From contig NZ_LLYB01000053.1 in NCBI RefSeq assembly GCF_001440475.1, positions 101,968-165,967 of the forward strand: a stretch of DNA of 64,000 bases, given 5' to 3'. The DNA comes from Bradyrhizobium lablabi (GTDB lineage: Bacteria > Pseudomonadota > Alphaproteobacteria > Rhizobiales > Xanthobacteraceae). Shown here piece by piece: positions 40,900 to 50,967 of this stretch. The position numbers and the translations under genes were made by a program. The notes below the pieces were generated by a model. That model did no database searches. It was not told the DNA's origin and was given only the letters and a program-made list of their open reading frames with translations. Numbering within the stretch: position 1 is the stretch's first letter; each line of letters opens with the position of its first letter.

Positions 40900-41886
40900 A
40901 TGTTGGACAGGCCCATGGCAAACAGGTTTCGGCGGGAATTGACCATTCGCCAGTTGCGCGCGCTGGCAGCCGTTCACGGCGATCGATCGGTCACGGCGGC
41001 CGCCAAGCGGCTGCATCTGACGCAGCCGGCCGTGACGCTGCAGATTCGCAATCTGCAGGAGATTGCAGGCGTGCCGCTGATCCAGCGCACCAATGACGGC
41101 ATGCTGCTGACCGACGCCGGACGCGAGGTGCTGACGCTCGCCGAGCGCATCGATGCGGCGATTGCGGATTGCGAAACTTCGCTGGAGATGATCGCAGGCA
41201 AAACGGCGGGACGTATCTCGATCGGTGCCGTCAGCACCGCGAAATATTTCGTGCCGTTCATGATCTCCGGATTCTCGAAACGGCATCCGAACATCGATGT
41301 CACGCTCTCGATCGGAAACCGCCAGGAGATCGGCATGGCGCTACGCGGTTACGATCTCGATTTCGCGATCATGGGCCGCCCGCCAGCCGACATCGATATG
41401 GATGTCCATCCGATCGGCGATCATCCGCATGTCATCATCGCGCCGACCAGCCACCGCCTCGCGCGAAAGTCCCGCATCGCGTTGAGCGAACTCGCCAATG
41501 AGACGTTCCTGACGCGCGAGCCCGGCTCGGGCACACGCGGCCTGATGGAGCAATTGTTCGAGACGGCGGGAATTCGTCCGAACATCGGCATGGCGATGAG
41601 TAGCAATGAGACGATCAAGCAGGCGGTGATCGCCGGGCTCGGCATTGCGTTTATTTCCGCGCATACGGTCGCCACCGAACTCGACGAGCGGCGGCTGGTC
41701 ACGCTGGATGTGGTCGGCCTGCCCATTGTCCGGCAATGGTTCGCCCTGTCTCGCAAGGACAAGATCTTGCTGCCCCCGGCGCGCGCGATGCTGGAATTCC
41801 TCAGCGCCCGCGGCGCGCAATTCCTGCCGCGAACCCAGGGCCGGATCAGGCTCACCCGGACGTCGGCGCGCGGCAAGCGACGGTGA
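40900..41886 (+). CDS. cbbR: LysR-family regulator CbbR
   Basis: A 328-residue LysR-type activator of the Calvin operon. The helix-turn-helix is LTIRQLRALAAVHGDRSVTAAAKRLHLTQPAVTLQIRNLQ, followed by a ligand domain with GAVSTAKYFVPFMISGF. The second ATG at 40915 (MANRFRRELT) is as likely a start and would place the leader palindrome further upstream. It is divergent from cbbF, the normal CbbR position. Confidence 0.94.
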   Translation: MLDRPMANRFRRELTIRQLRALAAVHGDRSVTAAAKRLHLTQPAVTLQIRNLQEIAGVPLIQRTNDGMLLTDAGREVLTLAERIDAAIADCETSLEMIAGKTAGRISIGAVSTAKYFVPFMISGFSKRHPNIDVTLSIGNRQEIGMALRGYDLDFAIMGRPPADIDMDVHPIGDHPHVIIAPTSHRLARKSRIALSELANETFLTREPGSGTRGLMEQLFETAGIRPNIGMAMSSNETIKQAVIAGLGIAFISAHTVATELDERRLVTLDVVGLPIVRQWFALSRKDKILLPPARAMLEFLSARGAQFLPRTQGRIRLTRTSARGKRR

Positions 41887-42052
41887 CGATGGTGCGATGC
41901 ATTCCGAACGATGAGACGAAAGTCTGAGCGCCGCCATCCCGGCGCGCCACCGGGTCAATCGCCGACAGGTTGACATCCTGCCCTCTTCTCCAAATACTTG
42001 GCCAAAAAGCGCGGGCAAGCAGTCCCGACGACAGATAAAAAGGGAGGAAACG

Positions 42053-43363
42053 ATGCCGACTTCACGCAGAACACTGCTGAAGACTTCTGCGGCCGCCGCC
42101 GCTGCATTCACCTTCGATTGGACCCGCGCGCAGGCGCAAGCCGAAACGGTACGCATCGGCCTGATCTACGACCTGACCGGTCCCTTTGCCGCAGGCGGCT
42201 CGGTCGCCTCCTCGATCGGCGCGCAGATTGCGATCGACCTCGTCAACGAAAAGGGCGGTATCGGCGGCAAGTACAAGGTCGCCCCTATTGCTGCCGACTC
42301 CCAGAGCAAGCCCGATGTCGCGATCAATGAGGCCAATCGCCTGATCGACCAGGAGAAGATCGACATCATCAACGGCGTCTATGCGAGTTCGCACGCGGTG
42401 CCGCTGGCGGCCAAGGTCGAGCAGCAGAAAAAGATCCTCTGGATCACGACTGCGGTGTCGACCGCCGTGTTCAAGGACAAGAACCTGCAATATGTCTTCC
42501 GCGCGCAAATTCATTCCGACCAGTATGGCCAGGCCTTCGCGAGCTTCATCGCGGAGCATGCCAAGGCCAAACTCGGCATGGAGCCCAAGGACGTCAAGGT
42601 CGCGTTGATCCACGAGGATGGTCCTTATGGGGTCGGCGTTGCTGCCGCCGACGAAGCCTATGCGAAGGAAGCCGGCCTGCAGGTCGTGCTCAAGGAAGGC
42701 TATTCCGCCTCCGCGCCCGACCTTTCGGTGCTGGTGACCAAGATCAAGCGCGCGCGGGCCGATGTGATCTCGCACGCGGGCTACAACCCCGATATCACCC
42801 TGTTCCTGCGCCAGGCGCGCGAGAACGGCCTCAGGTTCAAGATGCTGTTCGGCGCCGGCGCGGGCTACAGCCAACTCGACAAATTGCGCGCGACGTTCGG
42901 TGCCGACATCGACAATTTCTGCAATATCGATCCGGTGCCCGCGCAACTGCTCGATCCTGCGAAGCTGGCGCCCGGCATCGGCGATCTCACCAAGATCATG
43001 GTGGCGCGATACAAGGAAAAGACCAGCGCCACTGACGTTCCGCCGCACTGTTCGATGGGCTTCAACCAGACCTGGGTCCTTCTCAACAACGTGCTGCCCG
43101 TCGCCAAGGAGAAATACGGCGGCTTCGATCCCGAAGCGATTCGCAAGGCGGCGCTCGACGTCGATATCCCGGTGGGCGGTACGATCCAGGGCTACGGCGT
43201 GAAATTCTATCGGCCCGGCACGCCGCTCTCGGGTCAGAACGAGCGTTCGACCCCGGTCGTGATGCAAAATGCCGGCGAGCATATTTCGGTGGTCTGGCCA
43301 ACCAGCATCAGGACGCAGGACCCGGTATTCCCGCTGCCGAAATCGTCGGTGTATTCGGCGTAG
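42053..43363 (+). CDS. ABC transporter substrate-binding protein (branched-chain amino acid/amide type), orphan
   Basis: A 436-residue periplasmic binding protein of the LivJ/AmiC-like family with a twin-arginine-like signal (SRRTLLKTSAAAAAAF...QAQA). Family text is VRIGLIYDLTGPFAAGG and NEKGGIGGKYKVAPIAADSQSKPDVAINEANRL. A strong GGGAGG site precedes it. No permease or ATPase genes are adjacent, so the partner lies elsewhere. The ligand is not predictable. Confidence 0.88.
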   Translation: MPTSRRTLLKTSAAAAAAFTFDWTRAQAQAETVRIGLIYDLTGPFAAGGSVASSIGAQIAIDLVNEKGGIGGKYKVAPIAADSQSKPDVAINEANRLIDQEKIDIINGVYASSHAVPLAAKVEQQKKILWITTAVSTAVFKDKNLQYVFRAQIHSDQYGQAFASFIAEHAKAKLGMEPKDVKVALIHEDGPYGVGVAAADEAYAKEAGLQVVLKEGYSASAPDLSVLVTKIKRARADVISHAGYNPDITLFLRQARENGLRFKMLFGAGAGYSQLDKLRATFGADIDNFCNIDPVPAQLLDPAKLAPGIGDLTKIMVARYKEKTSATDVPPHCSMGFNQTWVLLNNVLPVAKEKYGGFDPEAIRKAALDVDIPVGGTIQGYGVKFYRPGTPLSGQNERSTPVVMQNAGEHISVVWPTSIRTQDPVFPLPKSSVYSA

Positions 43364-43380
43364 CACCTGCAATCGGGCTT

Positions 43381-43528
43381 CATCCTTCGAGACGCGGCTA
43401 ACGCCGCTCCTCAGGATGAGGTCTCGCATTACACGAGGTGATAGACCCTCATAGTGAGGAGCCGCCAACGGGTCCGCGCATGGCGCAGCCCGATGACAGG
43501 CTCCGCGGCGTCTCGAACCATGTGGCCC
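43381..43528. repeat. Two Bradyrhizobium-like intergenic palindromic repeat copies
   Basis: From 43381 to 43421 a CATCCT...AGGATG palindrome encloses CGAGACGC and GCTCCTC. A second related copy in inverse order starts at 43446 (CCTCATAGTGAGGAG) and ends at 43527 (GCGTCTCGAACCATGTGG), split by about 35 unrelated bases. The form matches a repeat class I recall as common in Bradyrhizobium. It lies between convergent genes, where such copies usually sit. Confidence 0.65.
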
Positions 43529-43562
43529 GCATGGCACACGATCGGATCATTTCACCAACGTC

Positions 43563-44732
43563 TCACAACGTCACGCGTCGCCCCTCTTCCGCCGACCAAT
43601 AGCCGGCGTAATTGACCTTGATCGTCTCGAAGGCCAAGGCCAGATCCGACAGCGGCTGCCGGCCGGTGGCGACGCATTCCATGAAGTCCTGGATTTCCTG
43701 CGTATAGCCGCGCGTCCATTCCTCTTCGAGACAGATGTATTGCCAGCCGGTCTTCCGGTCGACCTTCTCAGTAATGTAGACGTTCGCCAGCTTCTCCTCG
43801 CTGGTCTGATAGCTCATCATGTGCGTGTTCGGCGTGATGTTGGCGAACAGCGAGCCGCCGCTGGTGTAGGTTTCGATCAGGTTGCGGACGCCACCGAGTA
43901 TCATGTCGCCGGAAAACACCGTGGCCTTGGTGCCGTCGGAGAAGGTGGCCGTGAGCACGCCCCAGTCCTCGACATCGACGGGATTGGCCTTGAGCACGGA
44001 ACGTTCGTCCGGGCGCAGGCATGCCGTGACATTGCCGACGTCACACGTCACGCTGGCAACGCCGATGGTCTCGCCGCGCGCCTTCGCCTCCACCTGCTTG
44101 AGATAGAGCACCGCCGACAGCGGATGGCATCCCATCCGGATCAGCGAGCCGCCGCCGGTCATTGCCCATTGCGTGGCGTGCGCGGCATGCGAGCCGGAGT
44201 GGCTCTCCTCCCCCTTCATGAACAGGATCTTGTCTTTGGTGGCCTTCAGGATCTCCACGGTCTTGGTCACCGCCGGCGCGTAGATCCAGTCCTCGGCATA
44301 CATGAAGAGCCTGCCGGTGTTGGTGATCGCCACGCGGGTCTTCTCCATTTCCTCCAGCACGCGCTCATACATCAATGCCTTCGACACGTGCTTTCCGATC
44401 GGCGCCTTGTCGCCATCCCGGCCGAAATAGCCGGCGAACGGTTTTTCGCAGATGACGTGCTTGCCGGCCTGCATTGCGTCCACGATCATCGACGTATGCA
44501 GATTGGGCGGCGTGCAGATGTCGATGACGTCGAGATCAGCATCGGCGATCAGGTCGCGAAAGCTGCGATAGACCGTCGGAATCTGGTGACGGCGGGCAAA
44601 CTCGACGACATGATCGCCTCTCGCCGCGACGGCCCGAACTTCGACGTTCACGCCGTAGACGCGGCGGTAGGCATGCATGTGCAGCTCGGACACGAAGCCG
44701 CAGCCGGCCAGGCCAATTCTGATTTTCGCCAT
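43563..44732 (-). CDS. Gfo/Idh/MocA-family oxidoreductase
   Basis: A 389-residue NAD(P)-dependent dehydrogenase. The nucleotide motif is IGLAGCGFVSELHMHAY, and the EKPFAG motif (about residue 94) carries the catalytic-region lysine. The C-terminal domain has the expected large mixed sheet. Family members act on sugars, inositols and related polyols; the substrate is not clear. The FAH-family gene lies 31 bases upstream in the same direction, suggesting a shared sugar-acid pathway. Confidence 0.88.
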   Translation of the reverse strand: MAKIRIGLAGCGFVSELHMHAYRRVYGVNVEVRAVAARGDHVVEFARRHQIPTVYRSFRDLIADADLDVIDICTPPNLHTSMIVDAMQAGKHVICEKPFAGYFGRDGDKAPIGKHVSKALMYERVLEEMEKTRVAITNTGRLFMYAEDWIYAPAVTKTVEILKATKDKILFMKGEESHSGSHAAHATQWAMTGGGSLIRMGCHPLSAVLYLKQVEAKARGETIGVASVTCDVGNVTACLRPDERSVLKANPVDVEDWGVLTATFSDGTKATVFSGDMILGGVRNLIETYTSGGSLFANITPNTHMMSYQTSEEKLANVYITEKVDRKTGWQYICLEEEWTRGYTQEIQDFMECVATGRQPLSDLALAFETIKVNYAGYWSAEEGRRVTL

Positions 44733-44763
44733 TTACGGAATGTCTCCGGGTTACGGCTCGAGG

Positions 44764-45954
44764 TTAGTTGCTGGTTCGGCCAGCCTTGCGACGCATCAAT
44801 GCGGCGAAGAGATCGGTCAGGCCGAACTGCCATCGCTCGCAGTCGCCACTGTGGCGCATCCGGTTGGTCAGCCGGCCGAGCTTTGGCGTCGCAACCGTCA
44901 CGAGATCCCCGACCACATGGGTGAACCCCTGCCCCTTCGCAAAACGGTCCTGGATCGGCGCAAACATCGTGCCGAGGAACAACACGAAGCCATCGGGATA
45001 TTGATGGTTCTCGTTGATCGTCTGTCCGACGATGTCGGCCGGATCCCGGCTGATCTGCGTCAGCGAAGATGCGCCGTGCAGGACAAAGCCTTCCGGCCCC
45101 TTCACCTCCAGCGAGATCTCCATTTTCCTGACGTCATCGAGCGTGAAGTCCGTATCGAAGAACCGCACGAACGGGCCGATGGCGCAGGATGCGTTGTTGT
45201 CCTTGGCCTTGGATAACAGCAGCGCCGAGCGCCCCTCGAAGTCGCGCAGATTGACATCGTTGCCGAGCGTAGCGCCGACGATGCGGCCGTCGCCTGCCAC
45301 CACCAGCACGACCTCCGGCTCCGGATTATTCCAGGTCGATTTCGGATGCAGGCCCGCATCCACGCAGGTGCCGACCGCCGACATCACGGGCGCCTTGGTG
45401 AACACCTCGGCATCCGGCCCGATGCCGACTTCGAGATACTGGCTCCAGGCATTCTGCGAAACCAGCACATCCTTGACATGCTGCGCTTCGGCCGAGCCCG
45501 GCTTCAATTGCGACAGGTCGGTGCCGACGATCCGCGTCACCTCGGCACGGATCGCCTCTGCCGAATCCGGATTACCGCGCGCCCGCTCCTCGATCACCCG
45601 CTCCAGCATCGAGACGGCAAAGGTGACGCCCGCGGCCTTGATCACCTGCAGGTCGATCGGCGCCAGCAGCCACGGCCTGGTCGGGTCGCGGGTATCAGGT
45701 GGCGTATTGTTCAGGAGATCCTGCAGCGCGCCGAGCCGCTCGCCACGCGCCGCGCGCAGCGCCCCGGCCGGATCGGCAGCGCCGGCAAGCTGGCTGGCGG
45801 TGGGGAATTCGTCGGTAATGTCGAACACGCCGTCCTCACGAATCGCGACCACCGACGGCCCGCCAAGGTCGGGACGCCAGATCCGTCCCATCAGCGCGGT
45901 GCTGGTGAAGTCGTCAGGCAGGATGAAGGCAGCGTCGGTGGCGATCGGCATCAT
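44764..45954 (-). CDS. Fumarylacetoacetate hydrolase-family protein
   Basis: A 396-residue protein. The C-terminal two thirds form the FAH fold with the acidic metal ligands in NNPEPEVVLVV and TLGNDVNLRDFEGRSALLL. The family includes 2-keto-3-deoxy sugar-acid dehydratases as well as hydrolases of aromatic ring-fission products. The ATG at 45954, of an ATG-ATG pair, follows a GAGGA site. Pairing with the Gfo/Idh/MocA gene leans towards sugar-acid dehydration. Confidence 0.85.
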   Translation of the reverse strand: MMPIATDAAFILPDDFTSTALMGRIWRPDLGGPSVVAIREDGVFDITDEFPTASQLAGAADPAGALRAARGERLGALQDLLNNTPPDTRDPTRPWLLAPIDLQVIKAAGVTFAVSMLERVIEERARGNPDSAEAIRAEVTRIVGTDLSQLKPGSAEAQHVKDVLVSQNAWSQYLEVGIGPDAEVFTKAPVMSAVGTCVDAGLHPKSTWNNPEPEVVLVVAGDGRIVGATLGNDVNLRDFEGRSALLLSKAKDNNASCAIGPFVRFFDTDFTLDDVRKMEISLEVKGPEGFVLHGASSLTQISRDPADIVGQTINENHQYPDGFVLFLGTMFAPIQDRFAKGQGFTHVVGDLVTVATPKLGRLTNRMRHSGDCERWQFGLTDLFAALMRRKAGRTSN

Positions 45955-46386
45955 GGGAATCCTCGCGAAGGGGCGTCCGGTCAGGGCCGCATCGCCCATA
46001 AAAAGGGAACTGCTCGACGGGTCAACACCTTCGGGGAAGGTCTGCCTTCAGCGCCGCGGCCGTCACGACAAGGCTCATCGCACCGCAGCATACAAAATCA
46101 GACGATTGGTCAAGCGCAGCCGACTGCACGCGCGGCAACCGGCCGTGGAAGGCGATTGCACAATGGCTTCGATGGGCCTTCGATGTCATGGAATTCGGTA
46201 CGGCGCAGGTCGCGCCGTACCTTGAACCCGGCACAACCCGCGGGCTGGCAGGTCTTCACCTACCGGCCTCAACGACGGAATGGCACAACGTCGTAGCGCT
46301 CTCGCAGCCCGGTTGCGCTGATGGCGATCGCCATCAGCGCAAGTTCGGGTACCGCGCAAGATCGGGCTGTGCGCCGCAAGTCTTGT
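45955..46386. other. 432-base intergenic region with a long perfect palindrome
   Basis: No convincing gene is present; short frames here lack protein-like features. The only strong structure is the 30-base palindrome listed separately near its right end. It contains the promoter region for the minus-strand FAH gene and the 3' end of the gfa transcript. Confidence 0.5.
46313..46342. repeat. 30-base perfect palindrome
   Basis: Bases 46313-46342 equal their own reverse complement at every position, with arms of 15 bases and no spacer, centred on GCGATCGC. It lies 44 bases beyond the gfa stop and about 360 bases upstream of the FAH-family start. It could be a binding site for a large dimer or tetramer, or a zero-loop hairpin at the end of the gfa transcript. 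Confidence 0.75.
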
Positions 46387-46956
46387 CTAGGCCGCCTTGG
46401 CCTTCGACTTGGCCACATGGCTCGCGATCGCATCCATCAACGGTGGCGACAGGCAGTCATAGGGCTCCAGTCCGAGTTCCTTCAGCCGCCCCCTGATTCC
46501 AGCCATCTCGCCCGGTTGCACGCCGGACTCCAGAACGGACGACACGAACGCCGCAAAACCCGGCGCCGCCGACCCGGTCTCCTGGAACAGCTCGGGATGA
46601 ATGAAGTCGAGACCGTAGAACGGATGCCCCGTATTCTCGATCCGGCCGTACATATGCGTGCCGCAGCCCGTGCAGGCATAGCGCTGGATCACCGCCGCCG
46701 GGTCGACGATCTTGAGCTTGTCGCCGTTCTCGGTCACTTTCACATTGTCGCGCGGAACGACGGCGACGACCGAGAAGATCGCGCCTTCGGGCTTCCAGCA
46801 TTTCGTGCAGCCGCAGGCATGGTTATGGGCAACGTCGCCCTTGATGGCGACCTTGACCGGCCTGTCCGAACACTTGCAGACCAGGGTGCCGCCGGCAAAA
46901 CTGCCGGTCCCCTGTTTTACGCCGCTGTCAACCGATGGGTGGATATGAACAGTCAT
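46387..46956 (-). CDS. gfa: Glutathione-dependent formaldehyde-activating enzyme
   Basis: A 189-residue GFA-fold zinc protein that promotes formation of S-hydroxymethylglutathione from formaldehyde and glutathione. Zinc cysteines are in [16 protein letters not shown] and [12 protein letters not shown]. The ATG at 46956 follows an AAGGAGG site. It lies 34 bases downstream of the formaldehyde dehydrogenase gene and is the last gene of the minus-strand methanol operon. Confidence 0.92.
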   Translation of the reverse strand: MTVHIHPSVDSGVKQGTGSFAGGTLVCKCSDRPVKVAIKGDVAHNHACGCTKCWKPEGAIFSVVAVVPRDNVKVTENGDKLKIVDPAAVIQRYACTGCGTHMYGRIENTGHPFYGLDFIHPELFQETGSAAPGFAAFVSSVLESGVQPGEMAGIRGRLKELGLEPYDCLSPPLMDAIASHVAKSKAKAA

Positions 46957-46990
46957 GGGCCTATCCTCCTTGTGTTTGAAGTTCCTTTGT

Positions 46991-48097
46991 TCAGAACACG
47001 ACAACCGAACGGATCGACTTGCCCTGGTGCATGAGATCGAATCCCTGGTTGATCTCCTCGAGCTTGAGCACATGGGTGATCATCGGATCGATCTCGATCT
47101 TTCCGTTCATGTACCAGTCGACAATCTTCGGCACGTCGGTGCGGCCACGCGCGCCGCCGAAGGCCGTTCCTTTCCAGACGCGGCCGGTCACGAGCTGGAA
47201 CGGCCGGGTAGCGATTTCCTTGCCCGACTCCGCAACGCCGATCACGACGGAGACGCCCCAGCCGCGATGGCATGCTTCGAGCGCCTGCCGCATCACGGTG
47301 GTATTGCCGGTGCAGTCGAAAGTGTAGTCGGCGCCGCCATCGGTGAGCCCGACCAGATGCTGGACGATGTCACTCACCTTGGTCGGATTGACGAAGTGTG
47401 TCATGCCGAAGCGGCGGCCCCAATCCTCCTTGGCATCGTTGATGTCGACACCGACGATCTTGTCGGCTCCCACCATCTTCGCGCCCTGGATGACGTTGAG
47501 CCCGATGCCGCCGAGACCGAAAACAACGACGTTGGCGCCCGGCGTCACCTTGGCGGTATTCACCACGGCGCCAACGCCCGTCGTCACCCCGCAACCGATG
47601 TAACAGCTCTTGTCGAAGGGTGCGTCCTCGCGGATCTTTGCCACCGCGATTTCCGGCAGCACGGTAAAGTTCGAGAACGTCGAGCAGCCCATGTAATGGA
47701 AGATCGGCTTGCCCTTATGGCTGAAGCGCGAGGTGCCGTCCGGCATCAGCCCCTTGCCCTGGGTGGCGCGGATGGCGGTGCAAAGATTGGTCTTGCCGCT
47801 CAGGCAGCTTTTGCACTGGCGGCATTCCGGCGTGTAGAGCGGAATCACGTGATCACCGGCCTTGACCGACGTCACGCCCGCGCCGACTTCGCGGACAATG
47901 CCCGCGCCCTCATGGCCGAGTATCGAAGGAAAGATTCCTTCGCTGTCGAATCCATCGAGCGTGTAGGCATCGGTGTGACAGATTCCAGTCGCCTTTATCT
48001 CGACGAGAACCTCACCGGCCTTCGGGCCTTCGAGATCGACCTCGACGATTTCAAGCGGCTTCTTGGCTTCGAATGCGACAGCAGCGCGGGTCTTCAT
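46991..48097 (-). CDS. frmA: S-(hydroxymethyl)glutathione dehydrogenase (class III alcohol dehydrogenase)
   Basis: A 368-residue zinc- and NAD-dependent enzyme oxidising S-hydroxymethylglutathione to S-formylglutathione (also called AdhC, FlhA or GSH-FDH). The catalytic zinc motif is [14 protein letters not shown] and GHEGAGIV; the structural zinc Cys cluster is [16 protein letters not shown]; the NAD fold is [16 protein letters not shown]. The ATG at 48097 ([10 protein letters not shown]) is preferred over a GTG four codons upstream. Confidence 0.97.
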   Translation of the reverse strand: MKTRAAVAFEAKKPLEIVEVDLEGPKAGEVLVEIKATGICHTDAYTLDGFDSEGIFPSILGHEGAGIVREVGAGVTSVKAGDHVIPLYTPECRQCKSCLSGKTNLCTAIRATQGKGLMPDGTSRFSHKGKPIFHYMGCSTFSNFTVLPEIAVAKIREDAPFDKSCYIGCGVTTGVGAVVNTAKVTPGANVVVFGLGGIGLNVIQGAKMVGADKIVGVDINDAKEDWGRRFGMTHFVNPTKVSDIVQHLVGLTDGGADYTFDCTGNTTVMRQALEACHRGWGVSVVIGVAESGKEIATRPFQLVTGRVWKGTAFGGARGRTDVPKIVDWYMNGKIEIDPMITHVLKLEEINQGFDLMHQGKSIRSVVVF

Positions 48098-48169
48098 TCT
48101 AAACTCCACATTGGTTCTTCAAGTCGCTGCACGGAGCATCAGGACATATGCCTCGCATGTTCGGCATGA

Positions 48170-48670
48170 TCATTTGCCCCCCATGCAGGACTTTTCTGTC
48201 TCGGTGTACGCGTCAGGCTTGTCTTCCTTCTTGGCGGGCCGGACGCGCCCGACGGCGTCATGGGCGCGGGCACGCAGATACACATAAAGGTCGTCCATGT
48301 AGCAGGCGACATTCGGATTATCGCCGAGCGCCGGCATGACGGAGTTGCCGTTCTTGCGGCCGCTGGCAACGACCCCGACGAAGTCGCCGTAGTTCATCGT
48401 CTTCAACGAATCCTGTAATGCCGGCGCGTAGGTCGATCCCATTCCGTCGGGGCCATGGCAGACGTGGCATTCGGAATGATAGCGACGGTATCCTGAGTAG
48501 GTGTACCAATCGACCGTGCCGTCGGCTCCGACTTTGTAGGTCGGGTTTCCATCCTTGTCGTAGTACTTGCCGTCCTCGGACTTGACCGCGGTGGCATCGT
48601 CCGCAGCGAAGGCAGTCGTTCCCGGCGCCACGAACATGACAGTGGCCGCAATCAACCAGATTTTACGCAA
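48170..48670 (-). CDS. xoxG: Cytochrome c partner of XoxF
   Basis: A 166-residue periplasmic c-type cytochrome with a Sec signal (MRKIWLIAATVMFVAPGTTAFA) and one haem motif CHVCH (C68-H72). The axial Met is likely in NSVMPALGDNP. Its place 75 bases downstream of xoxF identifies it as XoxG (cytochrome cL), the electron acceptor of lanthanide methanol dehydrogenase. Confidence 0.9.
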   Translation of the reverse strand: MRKIWLIAATVMFVAPGTTAFAADDATAVKSEDGKYYDKDGNPTYKVGADGTVDWYTYSGYRRYHSECHVCHGPDGMGSTYAPALQDSLKTMNYGDFVGVVASGRKNGNSVMPALGDNPNVACYMDDLYVYLRARAHDAVGRVRPAKKEDKPDAYTETEKSCMGGK

Positions 48671-48745
48671 GAGCTCATCCTCGATATCAGATGCAGACCA
48701 GCCGGCGCGTGGAGCGAGCCACGCGCCGGAGGAAGTGGTTCTGCT

Positions 48746-50551
48746 TTACTGCGGCAGCGCGAACACTGTGAGCGTGCCGCCGAGTGCGGTGTAGTTGCTC
48801 AGCGCAGCGTAGCCACCGACCGCACCGAGGCCCGCAGTCGGATCGGTCAGACCTGCGGCAAGGCCGATACCCGCCCAGCCACCGACGCCGGACAGCACGG
48901 CCACATACTGCCTGCCACCCTGCTCATAGGTCGTGACGTTGCCGATGATGCCGGACGGGGTCTTGAACTTGTACAGTTCCTTGCCGGTCTTGGCATCGAC
49001 TGCCTTCAGATAGCCTTCGAGCGTTCCGTAGAAGACAACGCCGCCGGCTGTTGCGAGCGCTCCCGACCACACCGAGAACTGCTCCTTGTTCGACCAGACG
49101 ATCTTGCCGGTCTTGCCGTCCCAGGCGATGAAGTTGCCCATATGGCTCTCGCCCTGGGGCGGATACATCGACAGCGTCGCACCGACATAGGGCTGACCGG
49201 CGGTGTAGCTCACCTTGAACGGCTCGTAGTCCATGCAGACGTGGTTCGTCGGCACGTAGAACAGCTGCGTGTCCGGCGAATAGGCTGCCGGCTGCTCGTC
49301 CTTGGTGCCGAGCGCGGCCGGGCAGATACCCTTGGTGTTCTTGTCTTCGCCACCCTTTTCCGTCGAGTATTGATCGACAACCTTCGGACGGCCGTAGGTC
49401 GGCGAGCTCTTGTTCATGTCGACGCCGGTGGTCCAGTTCACCTTCGGATCGTACTTCTCGGCGACCAGCAGTTCGCCGGTTGCACGGTCCATCGTGTAGG
49501 CCAAACCGTTGCGGTCGAAGTGAGTGAGCAGCTTGCGCTCCTGGCCGTTCACCTGCTGATCGCTCAGGATCATTTCGTTGACGCCGTCATAGTCCCATTC
49601 GTCATGGGGCGTCATCTGATAGACCCACTTGGCTTTTCCGTCGTCGGGATTGCGCGCGAAGACGGTCATCGACCACTTGTTGTCGCCCGGACGCTGCTTC
49701 GGATTCCAGGTCGAGGGGTTGCCCGAACCGTAATAGACGAGGTTCAGACTCGGGTCATAGGACATCCAGCCCCATGTGCAGCCGCCACCAATCTTCCACT
49801 GGTCGCCCTGCCAGGTCTTGACGCTCGAGTCCTTGCCGACCGGCTTGCCGTGCTCAGTGGTCTTCTCGGGGTCGAACAGGATCTGATCGTCCGGCCCTTC
49901 GGAGAACGCGCGCCAGACCTGCTTGCCGCTCTTGAGGTCGTAAGCCGTGACGTGACATTGCACGCCAAACTCACCGCCGGAAATGCCGATCAGGACCTTG
50001 TCCTTGACGACGAGCGGCGCGGAGGTGCCCGTGGCGCCCTTGCCGGGATCGCCGTTCTTGGTGCTCCACACCACCTGGCCGGTCTTGGCATCAAGCGCGA
50101 CCAGCGTGGTGTCGGCCTGGTGCAGGAAGATCTTGCCGTCGCCATAAGCCACGCCGCGATTGACGGTGTCGCAGCACATCACCGGAATGACGTTCGGATC
50201 CTGCTTCGGCTCATACTTCCAGACGATCTTGTTCTCCTGCGAAAGGTCAAGAGCATAGACCTTGTTGGGGAACGGCGTATGGACGTACATGATGTTGCCG
50301 ATGATCAGCGGGCCGCCTTCGTGGCCGCGCAGCACGCCGGTCGAGAAAGTCCAGGCGACCTGGAGCTTGCCGACATTGGCTGCGGTGATCTGGTTCAATT
50401 TCGAGTAGCGTGTATTGGCGTAGTCGCCGGCCGGCTGCACCCAGTCCTTTGGGTTCTGCGACATCTTGATCAGGTCTTCATTGGCATAGGCGCCGCCGAC
50501 GGCGAATGCCGCCATGGCGCCAAGACAAGTCGCGGATAGCACCTTGCGCAT
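48746..50551 (-). CDS. xoxF: Lanthanide-dependent methanol dehydrogenase XoxF
   Basis: A 601-residue periplasmic PQQ enzyme oxidising methanol to formaldehyde (or further). The signal ends near residue 23. The vicinal disulphide is C126-C127 ([10 protein letters not shown]); E194 (SGGEFG), N278 (GSGNPSTW) and D320 hold PQQ and metal. D322 in [10 protein letters not shown] is the extra Asp that marks lanthanide binding, where calcium-type MxaF has Ala. The ATG at 50551 follows GGGAGGAAT. It is the first gene of the xoxF-xoxG-frmA-gfa series. Confidence 0.97.
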   Translation of the reverse strand: MRKVLSATCLGAMAAFAVGGAYANEDLIKMSQNPKDWVQPAGDYANTRYSKLNQITAANVGKLQVAWTFSTGVLRGHEGGPLIIGNIMYVHTPFPNKVYALDLSQENKIVWKYEPKQDPNVIPVMCCDTVNRGVAYGDGKIFLHQADTTLVALDAKTGQVVWSTKNGDPGKGATGTSAPLVVKDKVLIGISGGEFGVQCHVTAYDLKSGKQVWRAFSEGPDDQILFDPEKTTEHGKPVGKDSSVKTWQGDQWKIGGGCTWGWMSYDPSLNLVYYGSGNPSTWNPKQRPGDNKWSMTVFARNPDDGKAKWVYQMTPHDEWDYDGVNEMILSDQQVNGQERKLLTHFDRNGLAYTMDRATGELLVAEKYDPKVNWTTGVDMNKSSPTYGRPKVVDQYSTEKGGEDKNTKGICPAALGTKDEQPAAYSPDTQLFYVPTNHVCMDYEPFKVSYTAGQPYVGATLSMYPPQGESHMGNFIAWDGKTGKIVWSNKEQFSVWSGALATAGGVVFYGTLEGYLKAVDAKTGKELYKFKTPSGIIGNVTTYEQGGRQYVAVLSGVGGWAGIGLAAGLTDPTAGLGAVGGYAALSNYTALGGTLTVFALPQ

Positions 50552-50967
50552 AGTCGATTCCTCCCAGATACGAGTTCTTGGGTTTCCGCCGAAACGGCCC
50601 ACTTCTTCCATCTTGGTCCCTATTCGTATCCCGTCCTGAAATAGGAAACTTGCCCAAGAGCGAAGCGCGTTTGCTCAATAGCGAAAACTCAAAAAACTTT
50701 TTAATTCAGGCCGACGCGATGTTTCGGCTCTGTCGAAAATGCTGCGAAGCATCATTTGCGTGGGCGTGTTCCCACGACCGCCAGCGCCACTCCGCGCCGA
50801 TGTTTTCCTTGACGCCGCCAAAACTAAGTTGGAGGATTGTCAAAGGGATATATGGAAGAATCTGCGCACCTTCCTGAACGACTGCCTAAATTGGGTCCAA
50901 ATGTTACGACCGTGTTGCCAAGGCCTTGGCCGAGGTTGCGGCCTGTTCTCAAATCGGTGGCTGGGCC
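50552..50967. promoter_or_regulatory. xoxF/araC divergent control region with phased direct repeats
   Basis: This 416-base non-coding stretch separates xoxF from a divergent AraC-type regulator. TTGCCCAAGAGCGAA (50650-50664) and TTGCTCAATAGCGAA (50671-50685) are 15-base direct repeats with two differences and a 21-base period, two helical turns apart and about 100-135 bases from the xoxF start. AraC-family proteins bind such phased direct repeats. An AT-rich patch (AAAAAACTTTTTAATTC) lies beside them. Confidence 0.6.

Noticed and set aside
42062..43537. 491-codon open frame on the minus strand
   Set aside because: It is antisense to the ABC binding protein gene and runs through the intergenic repeat.
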